From positions 62,001 to 126,000 of the forward strand of contig NZ_JBLEOY010000003.1 in the NCBI RefSeq assembly GCF_048541835.1: DNA of 64,000 nt, written 5' to 3'. The stretch is from QIJE01 sp048541835 (GTDB lineage Bacteria > SZUA-79 > Acidulodesulfobacterales > Acidulodesulfobacteraceae). Both the position numbers and the translations under genes were made by a program. Below, piece by piece: positions 17,519 through 26,583 of the stretch; the first letter of the stretch is position 1, and every line of letters starts with the position of its first letter. Under the pieces are notes generated by a model. It saw only the letters and a program-made list of their open reading frames with translations, was not told the DNA's origin and ran no database searches.

Positions 17519-19474
17519 ATGGACAGCTTTATACTAGGTACGGCGGGACATATAGACCATGGAAAATCTGCGCTCATAAGGGCACTGACGGGTATAGAGC
17601 CGGATAGGCTTAAGGAAGAAAAAAAGCGTGGTATCAGCATCGTGCTCGGCTATGCCGACATATCTTTTCCCTCGGGAATATCCATAGGAATCGTTGATGT
17701 CCCCGGGCATTTAAAATTCATCAAGACCATGGTTTCCGGCTCTACGGGAATGAATGGCGTTTTATTTGTGATTGCCGCCGACGACGGTATAATGGCACAA
17801 ACCCGCGAGCATCTCCTTATCCTGAAATTGCTGGGAATAGACATGATCATACCCGTCCTAACAAAAATAGATATCGTGAGTGATGAAACTATTTTAATAA
17901 GGGAAAGAGAGATAAAGTATTTTTTAAAATCTTACGGTTATATCAACTCATCCCAGAATATTATAAGGGTTTCGGCTAAATCAGGAAAAGGCATATCGGA
18001 ACTAAAAAGCGAAATAGAAAAAGCGATAAAGGGTGATAATGCCAAAAGGACCGCCTTAAAATCTATGCCGTCAAAGATTTTTTTATCAATAGATAGAATT
18101 ATTACCTTAAAGGGCTTCGGAACCGTTTTAGCCGGTACGTTAAAGTATGGAAATTTTTCCGTTGGCGATGAAATGCAGATTATGCCCGCCGGTTTTACCG
18201 CAAGGGTAAAGGATATGGAATCGCACAATAAAAAAATTCCCTTTGCGCGTAGAGCCATGAGGATATCCATAAACGTTCCTTCCATAAAAAAAGAGAACGT
18301 AAGATATGGTGACGTAATATGCGTTAAAGATAGTCTTATTGAGACCGATTCGGTTTTTACCCGATTTTTTTATGATACTGCGAATAAAAAGGATTTTAAA
18401 AACCGCACATTGTTAACCTTTATGACCGGAGGAATTAGCGTTGGTGCAAAAGGATTTATTCTAAGCGGAAAAAAGAGACCGGCACCGGGAGATTATGCGT
18501 ATGTATTATTTAAATTGCAGAATAAAATATCCACGATGTCCGGGGAGAGGTTTATTACAAGGGATGCCGGGGCAGCCGTTACGGTCGGGGGAGGGGTTAT
18601 AATAGACCCGTTTGCCGATTATCGTTACGACGAATCCAAGGAATCTATTTACGAGGGAATGCTTTCGGACGATTATGAAAAATCAGTTTACAGTTTCATC
18701 GCGGCGGGTGGCAATGGCGATTTGAAAGAAATTTATAAAAGATTAAACCTTAATTTCGCGGATTTTACATCGACGATAGAAAAATTAAAAAAAGATGAAT
18801 TGATAGTAGCCGACGGAAAAAATAAGTTTGCTTTTCCAAGAGAAGATTTTGACGCCGGCAAATCCTTTCTGATTGAAACGGTAAGCGGCAGTATTAAATC
18901 GGAAACCGAAAAGAAAAAAAATGCTTTTAAAAACGGGATAGGCAGGCAAGAGTTATGCGGCATTTTTGAACGAAATTTTAATAAACCGGAAAGCCTGTTC
19001 GATATCCTTATGGACGATTTACTGTATAGAAAAGAGCTTGTAAACGATGATGGAACGATAATATCGAAGGGGTTTGAAAATAAAACCGGCATAGAAAATC
19101 TACCGGACGAATATATCTCCATAATTAAACGTGTAGAAAGTCTATTGAAGACTAACAACAACAGTGTTCCCGATTTGGCCGAATTAGAGAAAAAAGCCGG
19201 AGCCGGCAGGAAAGCGTTGAATTATGTTCTAAGCTTAATGATAAAGGAGGGGAGAGTCATTAAGGTCAAGCGGGATATTTTTTACTTAAAAGAGCAAGTG
19301 GAAGATATAAAAAAAGGACTCTATGATTTTTTCAAATCTAACGAAAAACTTGAGCCCAAAGATATGAAAGAAATTGCCGGTGTCTCCAGAAAGTATGCTA
19401 TCCCTTTATTGGAATATTTTGATCATATCGAATATACCGTTAAGAGGGATAATTATAGGACAAAAAGGCAATAA
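17519..19474 (+). CDS. selB: Selenocysteine-specific translation elongation factor SelB
   Basis: A 651-residue translational GTPase. The G1 motif GTAGHIDHGKSALIRALTGI, followed by DRLKEEKKRGISIVLGYA, is diagnostic of SelB. DVPGH (G3) and TKID (G4) follow. EF-Tu-like beta domains run to about residue 350, and the C-terminal third is a string of winged-helix domains that bind the SECIS RNA hairpin. SelB delivers Sec-tRNA to in-frame UGA codons. Its presence implies that the genome makes selenoproteins; selA, selC, selD and any TGA-containing gene are not in this window. Confidence 0.93.
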   Translation: MDSFILGTAGHIDHGKSALIRALTGIEPDRLKEEKKRGISIVLGYADISFPSGISIGIVDVPGHLKFIKTMVSGSTGMNGVLFVIAADDGIMAQTREHLLILKLLGIDMIIPVLTKIDIVSDETILIREREIKYFLKSYGYINSSQNIIRVSAKSGKGISELKSEIEKAIKGDNAKRTALKSMPSKIFLSIDRIITLKGFGTVLAGTLKYGNFSVGDEMQIMPAGFTARVKDMESHNKKIPFARRAMRISINVPSIKKENVRYGDVICVKDSLIETDSVFTRFFYDTANKKDFKNRTLLTFMTGGISVGAKGFILSGKKRPAPGDYAYVLFKLQNKISTMSGERFITRDAGAAVTVGGGVIIDPFADYRYDESKESIYEGMLSDDYEKSVYSFIAAGGNGDLKEIYKRLNLNFADFTSTIEKLKKDELIVADGKNKFAFPREDFDAGKSFLIETVSGSIKSETEKKKNAFKNGIGRQELCGIFERNFNKPESLFDILMDDLLYRKELVNDDGTIISKGFENKTGIENLPDEYISIIKRVESLLKTNNNSVPDLAELEKKAGAGRKALNYVLSLMIKEGRVIKVKRDIFYLKEQVEDIKKGLYDFFKSNEKLEPKDMKEIAGVSRKYAIPLLEYFDHIEYTVKRDNYRTKRQ

Positions 19475-19563
19475 GGGGATATTTTTAAATATCTTTTTCT
19501 TTTAAATTCTGATATAATATTGCGAAAGTTAGGAAATTATAAACAAAATAATATTATTCACCA

Positions 19564-21012
19564 ATGGCCTATAAAGACCTGCATAATTTTATCCATGTAT
19601 TGGAAAAAGACGGTGATTTGTGTAGGATTGCCGCTCCGGTAGATAGAATTTTAGAAATAGCCGAGATTGCCGACAGAGTTGTCAAAAGAGAGGGCCCGGC
19701 GCTGTTGTTTGAAAACGTCAAGGGTTTTAAATTTCCTGTTTTGATAAATATGTTCGGTTCGAATAAGCGGATACTGAGTGCTTTTGAGGTTAACAATCTT
19801 GACGACGTTGCCGATAAATTATCGGAAATAATTGAACCGGAAATACCCACGAGTTTTTTAGGAAAAATAAAATCCCTTTCTAAGCTTAAAAAACTTGCCG
19901 ATTGTATACCGAAAATAGTTAAAACAGGCAAATGCAAGGATGTTATCTTAGATAGACCCCCCCTATTAGACATTTTACCGGTTTTAAAAACGTGGCCGGA
20001 AGACGGCGGACCGTTTATCACGCTTCCGCTTGTTTTTACGAAAGACCCCGAAAACGGCTCCACTAATGTAGGAATGTACAGGATGCAGGTTTACGACGAT
20101 ACCTCATGCGGTATGCATTGGCATATACATAAAGACGGCGCGAGGCATTTTAAAAAATATAAAGAAATAGGTAAAAGGATTCCCGTTTCAGTTGTTATAG
20201 GCTCCGACCCGGCGGTAATTTATTCCGCTACGGCGCCTCTTCCTCCGGATATAGAAGAGATGATATTTGCGGGTTTCTTAAGGGGCGAGGCGGTAAAGCT
20301 TGTAAAATGTGAAACGAACGACTTGATGGTTCCGGCAAACGCGGAGTTTGTGCTGGAAGGCTATATAGACCCAAACGAAGATTTTAGGCTTGAAGGACCG
20401 TTCGGAGACCATACGGGGTATTATTCGCTCGAAGATTTTTATCCGGTATTCCACGTAACGCTTATAACGCATAGAAAAGATGCGATATATCCGGCCACTA
20501 TTGTAGGCAGGCCGCCGATGGAAGACTGCTACATAGGCAAGGCGACGGAAAGGTTTTTTTTGCCGGCTATAAAAAAAATATTTCCGGAAATTATAGATAT
20601 AAATCTTCCTTTCGAAGGGATATTTCATGACTTAGTCTTTATAAGTATCAAGAAAAGTTATCCCGGTCATGCAAAAAAGGTTATGCATGGAATATGGGGT
20701 CTCGGTCTCATGATGTTTATGAAAATAATCGTCATATTAGACGAAGATGTTAACGTTCAGGATAAAAACGAGGTTATATGGAGAATATCGAATAATATAG
20801 ATCCGAAAAGAGACATTACGTTTGTAGAAGGCCCCATAGATGTACTTGAACACGCATCGGATATTCCCAATTACGGTTCTAAAATGGGGATAGACGCAAC
20901 AAAAAAATGGGCATCGGAAGGATACAAAAGAAGATGGCCGAACGACATAGTAATGTCTCCGGATATAAAAAAACTCGTCGACGAAAGATGGAAAGAATAC
21001 GGTTTCAATTAA
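19564..21012 (+). CDS. UbiD-family prenylated-FMN decarboxylase (menaquinone pathway)
   Basis: A 482-residue UbiD-family enzyme. The LEGPFGDHTGYYS segment is the family signature that includes active-site Glu and prFMN contacts, and the N-terminal DLHNFIHVLEKDGDL is also typical. UbiD enzymes use prenylated FMN to decarboxylate aromatic acids. Next to a UbiA prenyltransferase, the flavin prenyltransferase UbiX and the futalosine enzyme MqnE, its job is most likely decarboxylation of the prenylated naphthoate in menaquinone synthesis (the role called MqnL in the futalosine route). A TATAAT box lies about 45 nt upstream; no clear ribosome site is seen. Confidence 0.9.
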   Translation: MAYKDLHNFIHVLEKDGDLCRIAAPVDRILEIAEIADRVVKREGPALLFENVKGFKFPVLINMFGSNKRILSAFEVNNLDDVADKLSEIIEPEIPTSFLGKIKSLSKLKKLADCIPKIVKTGKCKDVILDRPPLLDILPVLKTWPEDGGPFITLPLVFTKDPENGSTNVGMYRMQVYDDTSCGMHWHIHKDGARHFKKYKEIGKRIPVSVVIGSDPAVIYSATAPLPPDIEEMIFAGFLRGEAVKLVKCETNDLMVPANAEFVLEGYIDPNEDFRLEGPFGDHTGYYSLEDFYPVFHVTLITHRKDAIYPATIVGRPPMEDCYIGKATERFFLPAIKKIFPEIIDINLPFEGIFHDLVFISIKKSYPGHAKKVMHGIWGLGLMMFMKIIVILDEDVNVQDKNEVIWRISNNIDPKRDITFVEGPIDVLEHASDIPNYGSKMGIDATKKWASEGYKRRWPNDIVMSPDIKKLVDERWKEYGFN

Positions 21013-21042
21013 ATTTATAAGTTTAACAGATACGCATTTAAA

Positions 21043-21936
21043 ATGCTTAAAAAGATAAAAAATACCTTAGAGTTGGTCAAATTTTCCCATACCGTATTTG
21101 TCCTGCCCTTTGCCCTGAGCGCTTTTTTACTTGCCTTTTACGATAAATACCCGGCATCTTTCGGAACCCCGTTTTTTTATTATAAAATAATATGGATTAT
21201 TATAGCTATGGCCGCAGGAAGAAGTGGCGCTATGGCCTTTAATAGGGTAATAGACAGAAAAATAGACGCAAAAAATGAGAGAACTAAGGGGAGAACGCTT
21301 CCTAAGGGCGAGCTGACGACTCTTTATGGTGTTACTTTCGGGGTTATTTCTTATCTTGTGCTTATACTTGCTGCATATGAGTTAAATTTTACCTGTTTTG
21401 TTCTTACCCCTTTCGTGATTGCTTTTGTTACGTTTTATTCATATACCAAAAGGTTTACTTTTTTTTCACATCTCGTTCTGGGAATAAGCATGGCTATGGG
21501 TCCCATAGGGGCGTGGCTTGCGGTTACCGGAAGTTTAGACTATAAGATATTGGTTCTGGGCATTGCCGTTGTTTTTTGGGGGGCGGGATTTGACATTCTT
21601 TATTCCATAATGGATTATGATTTTGATATTGCAAGGGGGCTTTTTTCCGTTCCGGCAAGGTTTGGGGTAAAGAACGCCGTTATTATTTCAAGAATATTGC
21701 ATTTGATGGCATTATTGTGCCTCGTAAGCCTATATTTCATGTTTAATTTTAATTTTTTGTATATTATCGGAATAATTTTAGTCGTAGGTCTTTTTGCTTA
21801 TGAACATTATCTCGTTTATAAGAGCTTAAATAATATAAATACGGCGTTTTTTGCGATGAACGGATATATATCCATAACTTTTTTCGTCTTTATTTTTATA
21901 AACGTTGTATTCACTAATTTTCATTTCAGGTTATAA
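21043..21936 (+). CDS. UbiA-family prenyltransferase (MqnP-like)
   Basis: A 297-residue integral membrane protein with eight to nine helices. The first aspartate-rich motif NRVIDRKIDAKNERTKGR binds the Mg-prenyl diphosphate, and the second is DILYSIMDYDFD. The family attaches a polyprenyl chain to an aromatic ring. With UbiD, UbiX and MqnE next to it, the acceptor is probably 1,4-dihydroxy-6-naphthoate of the futalosine pathway. It starts 30 nt after the UbiD gene and ends 2 nt before ubiX, so it is in the same operon. Confidence 0.9.
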   Translation: MLKKIKNTLELVKFSHTVFVLPFALSAFLLAFYDKYPASFGTPFFYYKIIWIIIAMAAGRSGAMAFNRVIDRKIDAKNERTKGRTLPKGELTTLYGVTFGVISYLVLILAAYELNFTCFVLTPFVIAFVTFYSYTKRFTFFSHLVLGISMAMGPIGAWLAVTGSLDYKILVLGIAVVFWGAGFDILYSIMDYDFDIARGLFSVPARFGVKNAVIISRILHLMALLCLVSLYFMFNFNFLYIIGIILVVGLFAYEHYLVYKSLNNINTAFFAMNGYISITFFVFIFINVVFTNFHFRL

Positions 21937-21938
21937 AA

Positions 21939-22655
21939 ATGAAAGAGACGCATTCTAACTCTTATATAGTCGCAATAACGGGAGCATCCGGGGTTATATA
22001 CGGGTTTAGCCTTCTTAAGGCATTGGTCGTTAGGCATTTTTTCGTTTATCTTATAATTTCAAAACCAGGTTTTAAGGTTATTAAGGAAGAACTCGGAATG
22101 TTTGCCGATATTTTTTCGGACCATGCAAATACGGCTAATAATGCGGTAGATAAAGGCGCAGCGGAGAGAAACGGGTTATTGAACGGTTTTAACGACGGGA
22201 TTAAAACCAGGATTAAGAAAGAAATAGCGGATAAATTCGGGTTGCATAACGATAGCGGTGGGTTTATATTTTTGGACGAAATGTTTCTTGAATCGAAGAT
22301 TGCGAGCGGTTCCGCTAAGCGCGTCAAGGGTATGGCGGTTGTCCCCTGTTCCATGGGCAGTCTCTCCAGAATTGCAAACGGAAACTCCGGAAACTTAATA
22401 GAGCGGGCTGCTGACGTAATGCTCAAGGAAAGGAAAAAACTTATCATGTGCCCGAGAGAAACACCGTTTAACGATATACATCTTAAAAATATGCTTTCAC
22501 TGACTGCGTCGGGTGCGGTAATTCTTCCTCCGATCCCCGCTTTCTATAATAAGCCTGAAACCGTCGATGATATCATTGATTTTATAACGGGTAAAATTCT
22601 GGATGGATTAGGTATAGAAAACGATATTTACAAGAGATGGGAGGGTTATGATTGA
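21939..22655 (+). CDS. ubiX: Flavin prenyltransferase UbiX
   Basis: A 238-residue UbiX-family protein. ITGASGVIYGFSLLKAL is the N-terminal FMN-binding loop. VVPCSMGSLSRIANGNSGNLIERAADVMLKE and CPRETPFNDIHLKNM, both nearly invariant in the family, form the DMAP and FMN sites. UbiX prenylates FMN to make the cofactor for UbiD, so it serves the decarboxylase two genes upstream. It is longer than usual (about 190 aa): residues 55-105 form an insertion rich in Asn and charged residues. It overlaps mqnE by 8 nt. Confidence 0.92.
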   Translation: MKETHSNSYIVAITGASGVIYGFSLLKALVVRHFFVYLIISKPGFKVIKEELGMFADIFSDHANTANNAVDKGAAERNGLLNGFNDGIKTRIKKEIADKFGLHNDSGGFIFLDEMFLESKIASGSAKRVKGMAVVPCSMGSLSRIANGNSGNLIERAADVMLKERKKLIMCPRETPFNDIHLKNMLSLTASGAVILPPIPAFYNKPETVDDIIDFITGKILDGLGIENDIYKRWEGYD

Positions 22656-23730
22656 TAGAAATTTTGATTTAATAAAAGAAAAGGTCTATAATAATATAAG
22701 GCTTTCTAAAGACGATGCTTTATATCTATTTAAATCCGACGATTTGCTTTCAATAGGCGGGCTTGCGGACTTTAAAAATTTTCAAGTCAACGGAAACAAA
22801 GCGTATTATATAGTCAATATTCATATAAACTATACTAATATATGTGTAAACAGGTGTGCTTTTTGTGCCTTTTACAGGAAGGGGAAAGAAATAGATGCAT
22901 ATACTATGAATGTCGAGGAAATAATAGAGTATATCAAGGCAGATTATCCAACCAATAATTTCAAGGAAGTTCATATAGTCGGAGGTCTCCATCCTTCGCT
23001 TCCCTACTATTTTTATGTAAATATGATTCGCAGAATCAAAAAAGAATTTCCGTCTCTTCTAATTCAAGCATTTACGGCAGTGGAGATAGACTATTTATCT
23101 GAGATCTCCGGACTATCCGTAGGCGAAGTACTATTAGATTTAAAGGAAAACGGCTTGGATAGCCTTCCGGGAGGGGGAGCCGAAATATTTAATTTCGCAA
23201 TAAGAAAAAGGCTATGTCCGCAAAAAATAAGCGGGGATAGATGGATTCAAATACATAAGACGGCACACAACCTCGGCATACCGTCAAATGCATCTATGTT
23301 GTACGGAGTAAAAGAAAGCTATGAGGACAGGGTAAACCATTTAGGTGATATAAGGTTAGCGCAGGATGAATCTGCCGGTTTTAAGTCTTTTATCCCGTTT
23401 GCATTTCAGCCTAAAAATACCGCGGTTAAGAATTCCGGTTTGACGTCCGGATATGACGATCTCAAAATGATTGCTGTTTCGCGCCTTTTTTTGGATAACT
23501 TCAAGCATATAAAAACATTTTTCGTAAACCTTGGCATTAATCTTGCGCAGGTATCTCTATCTTTCGGCGCTGACGATTTTGACGGAACATTAGTCAATGA
23601 GAAAATATCGCATGATGCCGGTTCAGTTAATCCTGCAAGACTCAGCGTTAAAAATGTAAAAAGGATTATAGAAGAAACAGGTAAAATACCGACCGAAAGG
23701 GATACTTTATATAATATTGTTTTTAATTAA
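22648..23730 (+). CDS. mqnE: Aminofutalosine synthase MqnE (radical SAM)
   Basis: A 360-residue radical SAM enzyme. The cluster motif CxxxCxxC is C66-C70-C73 in NYTNICVNRCAFCAF. The segments LPGGGAEIF, CPQKISGDRW and AHNLGIPSNASMLYG fit MqnE better than the related MqnC. MqnE joins the chorismate-derived enolpyruvyl benzoate to adenosine, making 6-amino-6-deoxyfutalosine, an early step of the futalosine route to menaquinone. GGGAGG lies just before the ATG, inside the end of ubiX. The other futalosine genes (mqnA, C, D) are not in this window. Confidence 0.88.
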   Translation: MIDRNFDLIKEKVYNNIRLSKDDALYLFKSDDLLSIGGLADFKNFQVNGNKAYYIVNIHINYTNICVNRCAFCAFYRKGKEIDAYTMNVEEIIEYIKADYPTNNFKEVHIVGGLHPSLPYYFYVNMIRRIKKEFPSLLIQAFTAVEIDYLSEISGLSVGEVLLDLKENGLDSLPGGGAEIFNFAIRKRLCPQKISGDRWIQIHKTAHNLGIPSNASMLYGVKESYEDRVNHLGDIRLAQDESAGFKSFIPFAFQPKNTAVKNSGLTSGYDDLKMIAVSRLFLDNFKHIKTFFVNLGINLAQVSLSFGADDFDGTLVNEKISHDAGSVNPARLSVKNVKRIIEETGKIPTERDTLYNIVFN

Positions 23731-23762
23731 ATAATTTAAAAAGAGTTTAGGGAGGTAAGACT

Positions 23763-24275
23763 ATGTTTAGCTTAGATGAATTTGTGTTTTATCCGGGGTA
23801 TGGTGTCTGTATCGTTGAATCTATTTCTGCCCAAAAAATCGGTTCGTCGGAACTCTCTTTTTACAATATCAGGGTTATGGAAAACAATGCTAAAATTATG
23901 GTGCCGGTCAAAAATACCTTGGAGGTCGGGCTCCGTCTTTTGATTAGAGAAGATGAGATACAGAAAGTCTTTGACGTATTAGAAGAAAAATGCGTTAAAA
24001 GACCTTTTGCAAGAAAAGAATCATGGAATAAAAGGTTTAACGGATATAATTTAAAACTGTGTTCCTCATGTCTTTTTGAGGTAGCGGAGGTTTTAAGGGA
24101 TCTTTACATTTTAAAACGCGAAAAGGAGCTTTCTTTTGCGGAAAAAAAGATGTTCGAAAAAGCCAAGTATTTAATAATAAAGGAGTTATCTACGGTTATG
24201 AACAGACCGGAAACCTTTGTGGAGGAGAAAATAAAGAAAATATTCGTGGGACAATCCCAGCAAATTGCCAATTGA
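23763..24275 (+). CDS. CarD-family transcriptional regulator
   Basis: A 170-residue CarD protein. The N-terminal RNA-polymerase-interaction domain starts with DEFVFYPGYGVCIVESI, the usual opening of CarD/CdnL proteins, and the C-terminal helical domain (about 75-165) contains the EVLRDLYILKREKELSFAEKKMFEKA pattern. CarD proteins bind the RNA polymerase beta subunit and stabilise open complexes, often at rRNA promoters. GGGAGG lies 9 nt before the ATG. The carD, PIN-TRAM, ispD, ispF group is a conserved neighbourhood in Deltaproteobacteria. Confidence 0.93.
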   Translation: MFSLDEFVFYPGYGVCIVESISAQKIGSSELSFYNIRVMENNAKIMVPVKNTLEVGLRLLIREDEIQKVFDVLEEKCVKRPFARKESWNKRFNGYNLKLCSSCLFEVAEVLRDLYILKREKELSFAEKKMFEKAKYLIIKELSTVMNRPETFVEEKIKKIFVGQSQQIAN

Positions 24276-24353
24276 AATCACTTTGATAAATAATCAAAAA
24301 TAATTAACTGTTTTTTTTATTTTATCTATACTAATTTAAAACGGTATATTTTA

Positions 24354-25460
24354 ATGAAAATTTTGAATAAAGAGTTTGTCCTTTTTTTTATAAGGATAAT
24401 GCTTGTCTTGACTTCTGCGATTCTCGGTTATTTAATTGGTAAGGAGTATTGGCATAACGATCTCTTATCTTATGTGGGATTCGTATTCGGTTTTACTATA
24501 GGTTTTATAGTTGTCCTGGTGGAAAGAAGTATGGGGTCTATCTCCACGAGAAAGATTTTAACGGGTGGAATAGGGCTTTTTGTTGGCCTTTTGATAGTTA
24601 ACTATATTACTTATCAGTTATTTAAGGCTTTTTTTACCAGCTCCGTTCTGGGCTATGTCACTTATGCCTTTGTTAATTTTGTGGCAGGTTATATGGGACT
24701 CATCATCGGTCTCAGGGTGAGTGACGATTTCAGTATGGGCATCGCGGCAGATTCGTCCTCCAGGTCTAACCTGAAAAATAAGCCTGTTTCTGAAAATATT
24801 TCTAACGAACAACCTTCCGATTATTGCAGTTACAAGATAATAGATACGAGTTCCTTAATAGACGGACGGATACTTGATGTCGCAAAAACCGGTTTTATCG
24901 ACGGCATTTTGGTAATACCTACGTTTGTCCTGCATGAACTTCAGCATATTGCCGATTCGCAGGATCCGCTTAAAAGAGTGAAGGGGAGAAGGGGGCTCGA
25001 TATATTAAAAGAACTAATGGATGATAAAAATATAAAAATAGAGTTTACCGATGTAGATTATTTTAATATAAAAGAGGTGGATGCAAAACTTATTGCGTTT
25101 GCAAAAGAAAGAGGCGGCAAAATAATTACTACCGATTTTAATCTTAATAAGGTTGCACAGGTAAGAAACATCAGTGTATTAAACATAAACGACCTCACAA
25201 GGGCGCTTAGACCTATTTTGCTTCCCGGTGAAATGATGACCGTCCTGATTGCGAAAGAAGGCAGAGAAAAAAATCAGGGTATTGCATACATGGATGACGG
25301 AACCATGGTGGTTGTGGAAGACGCGATGAAGTTAGTCGGTTCCGAACCGGAAGTTATTGTAACGAGTGTTTTTCAGACATCAAGCGGTAGAATGATATTT
25401 GCAAAAATAAACTATGAGAAGGAGCAGGTTCAGCAGTCCTCTAATTTTAATTTATCGTAA
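24354..25460 (+). CDS. Membrane PIN-TRAM domain protein (YacL-like)
   Basis: A 368-residue protein with about four N-terminal transmembrane helices (residues 8-130), a PIN nuclease domain and a C-terminal TRAM domain. The PIN domain begins IIDTSSLIDGRI; its acidic residues (D of IIDTSS, E in HELQHIAD, D of TTDFNLNK) form the metal site. TRAM (about 290-355) is an RNA-binding fold. Such proteins are thought to be membrane-tied RNases, but substrates are unknown. The last 31 nt overlap the 3' end of ispD on the other strand. Confidence 0.88.
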   Translation: MKILNKEFVLFFIRIMLVLTSAILGYLIGKEYWHNDLLSYVGFVFGFTIGFIVVLVERSMGSISTRKILTGGIGLFVGLLIVNYITYQLFKAFFTSSVLGYVTYAFVNFVAGYMGLIIGLRVSDDFSMGIAADSSSRSNLKNKPVSENISNEQPSDYCSYKIIDTSSLIDGRILDVAKTGFIDGILVIPTFVLHELQHIADSQDPLKRVKGRRGLDILKELMDDKNIKIEFTDVDYFNIKEVDAKLIAFAKERGGKIITTDFNLNKVAQVRNISVLNINDLTRALRPILLPGEMMTVLIAKEGREKNQGIAYMDDGTMVVVEDAMKLVGSEPEVIVTSVFQTSSGRMIFAKINYEKEQVQQSSNFNLS

Positions 25461-26203
25461 ATAAATTCTGCAATTTCGATGTCTAAAGCGGTCGTTATTT
25501 TTATATTAGAGTCGGTCGATAATATTGGTACGATGTTTAAGCCTAAATTTTCCACAAGCGATATATCGTCCGTAGATACCAAACCTATTCGAGCGGCTTC
25601 CTCAAAAGCCTTTTTTATAATGTTTAATTTAAACGCTTGGGGGGTTTTGGCGGATATTAAACGGTCTCTGTTAAGCGTTTTAAGCCTAACCGGATTAGAC
25701 CGGATTTGCGTTTGATGTAATTTACCCTTGATTTCTTTAATAGTTTCTGTTGTTGCGGAACATAAAAAAGCGGCACCGTGTTCTATAGTTTTATTTAGCA
25801 ACAGATTTAATTCCCCATCCGTTACAAATGGTCTTGCGGAGTCGTGAATAAAGACTACGGCGTCTTTTACTTCGGAGGAGGGTAAAATATTTTCTAAATA
25901 TTTTACGGCATTATTTGCAGAATCCTGCCTCGTGCCTCCGCCGGTTATTATATAAAGACGTGAGCGGTCGCCTTCTGCGATGTCTCTTGCTTTTTGATTA
26001 AAAAAACTCTTCCAGTTGAAATTAAAGACATCTCTCGGGGGAATGACCACTATTATTCCATCAAATTTAATACTGGATTTCGCAAATATTTCAAGGCTGT
26101 GAATTATTATTTCTTTATTTTTGATCTTTATGAGCTGTTTGGGAATCGAAAGTCCGGTGCGGGCACCCGTTCCGGCGGCAAGCAATATCGCGTATAATTT
26201 CAT
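25430..26203 (-). CDS. ispD: 2-C-methyl-D-erythritol 4-phosphate cytidylyltransferase
   Basis: A 257-residue IspD. It opens with AILLAAGTGARTGLSIPKQL, the CTP-binding loop of the family, followed by VFIHDSARPFV and KTPQAFKL, both signature motifs. It makes CDP-methylerythritol, the third step of the MEP pathway. It lies 3 nt after a small cytochrome gene and downstream of ispF on the same strand. It ends convergently with the PIN-TRAM gene, overlapping by 31 nt. Confidence 0.94.
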   Translation of the reverse strand: MKLYAILLAAGTGARTGLSIPKQLIKIKNKEIIIHSLEIFAKSSIKFDGIIVVIPPRDVFNFNWKSFFNQKARDIAEGDRSRLYIITGGGTRQDSANNAVKYLENILPSSEVKDAVVFIHDSARPFVTDGELNLLLNKTIEHGAAFLCSATTETIKEIKGKLHQTQIRSNPVRLKTLNRDRLISAKTPQAFKLNIIKKAFEEAARIGLVSTDDISLVENLGLNIVPILSTDSNIKITTALDIEIAEFIYDKLKLEDC

Positions 26204-26206
26204 ATC

Positions 26207-26521
26207 CTATTTACTATTTTTTATTATTTTAGACCCGGAGTTAATTTCATTAACGACCCCTCTTAAGTCTCTTATTCCGTCGAACCATCTGGACTGCTGT
26301 TTTTTATTCATTTTAGAGACCAAACTAATCATATAGTGGCAATCCATGCAGTTATTTTTAATGCTGTCCCTGCTTACGGTTTTAAGCAGGCGATCGGCTT
26401 TTTGTTTATCTTGCTTGGTAAGCACATGTTTTGACGACGGCGCTTCTCCGCAATAACCGAAACCGTAGGCGATACTTGGAATAAGCAAAATTGCAAAAAC
26501 AAAAATCAGTAATTTCTTCAT
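26207..26521 (-). CDS. Small periplasmic protein with one c-type heme motif
   Basis: A 104-residue protein with an N-terminal signal peptide (about residues 1-20, KKLLIFVFAILLIPSIAYG). The mature part has a single CMDCH heme-attachment motif (C58, C61, H62), so it is probably a monoheme c-type cytochrome or related redox protein. M64, two residues after the motif, is unlikely as the distal ligand. The start at 26521 is chosen because GGGGGCG precedes it; the frame is open 24 nt further. It sits between ispF and ispD in what otherwise looks like an MEP operon. Function unknown. Confidence 0.75.
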   Translation of the reverse strand: MKKLLIFVFAILLIPSIAYGFGYCGEAPSSKHVLTKQDKQKADRLLKTVSRDSIKNNCMDCHYMISLVSKMNKKQQSRWFDGIRDLRGVVNEINSGSKIIKNSK

Positions 26522-26583
26522 AATCGCCCCCTTTGAATATAACAAATTTTATAAAATTATAAAAAATAAAAAGCAGTCGGTAA

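Noticed and set aside
19569..20063. Long minus-strand open frame (164 codons) inside the UbiD gene
   Set aside because: It is antisense to a well-conserved UbiD gene and has no family motif or ribosome site. Similar antisense frames within selB, ubiX, hdrB1 and others were rejected for the same reason.
22648..23730. mqnC instead of mqnE
   Set aside because: The CPQKISGDRW and GIPSNASMLYG segments fit aminofutalosine synthase rather than the cyclisation enzyme MqnC.
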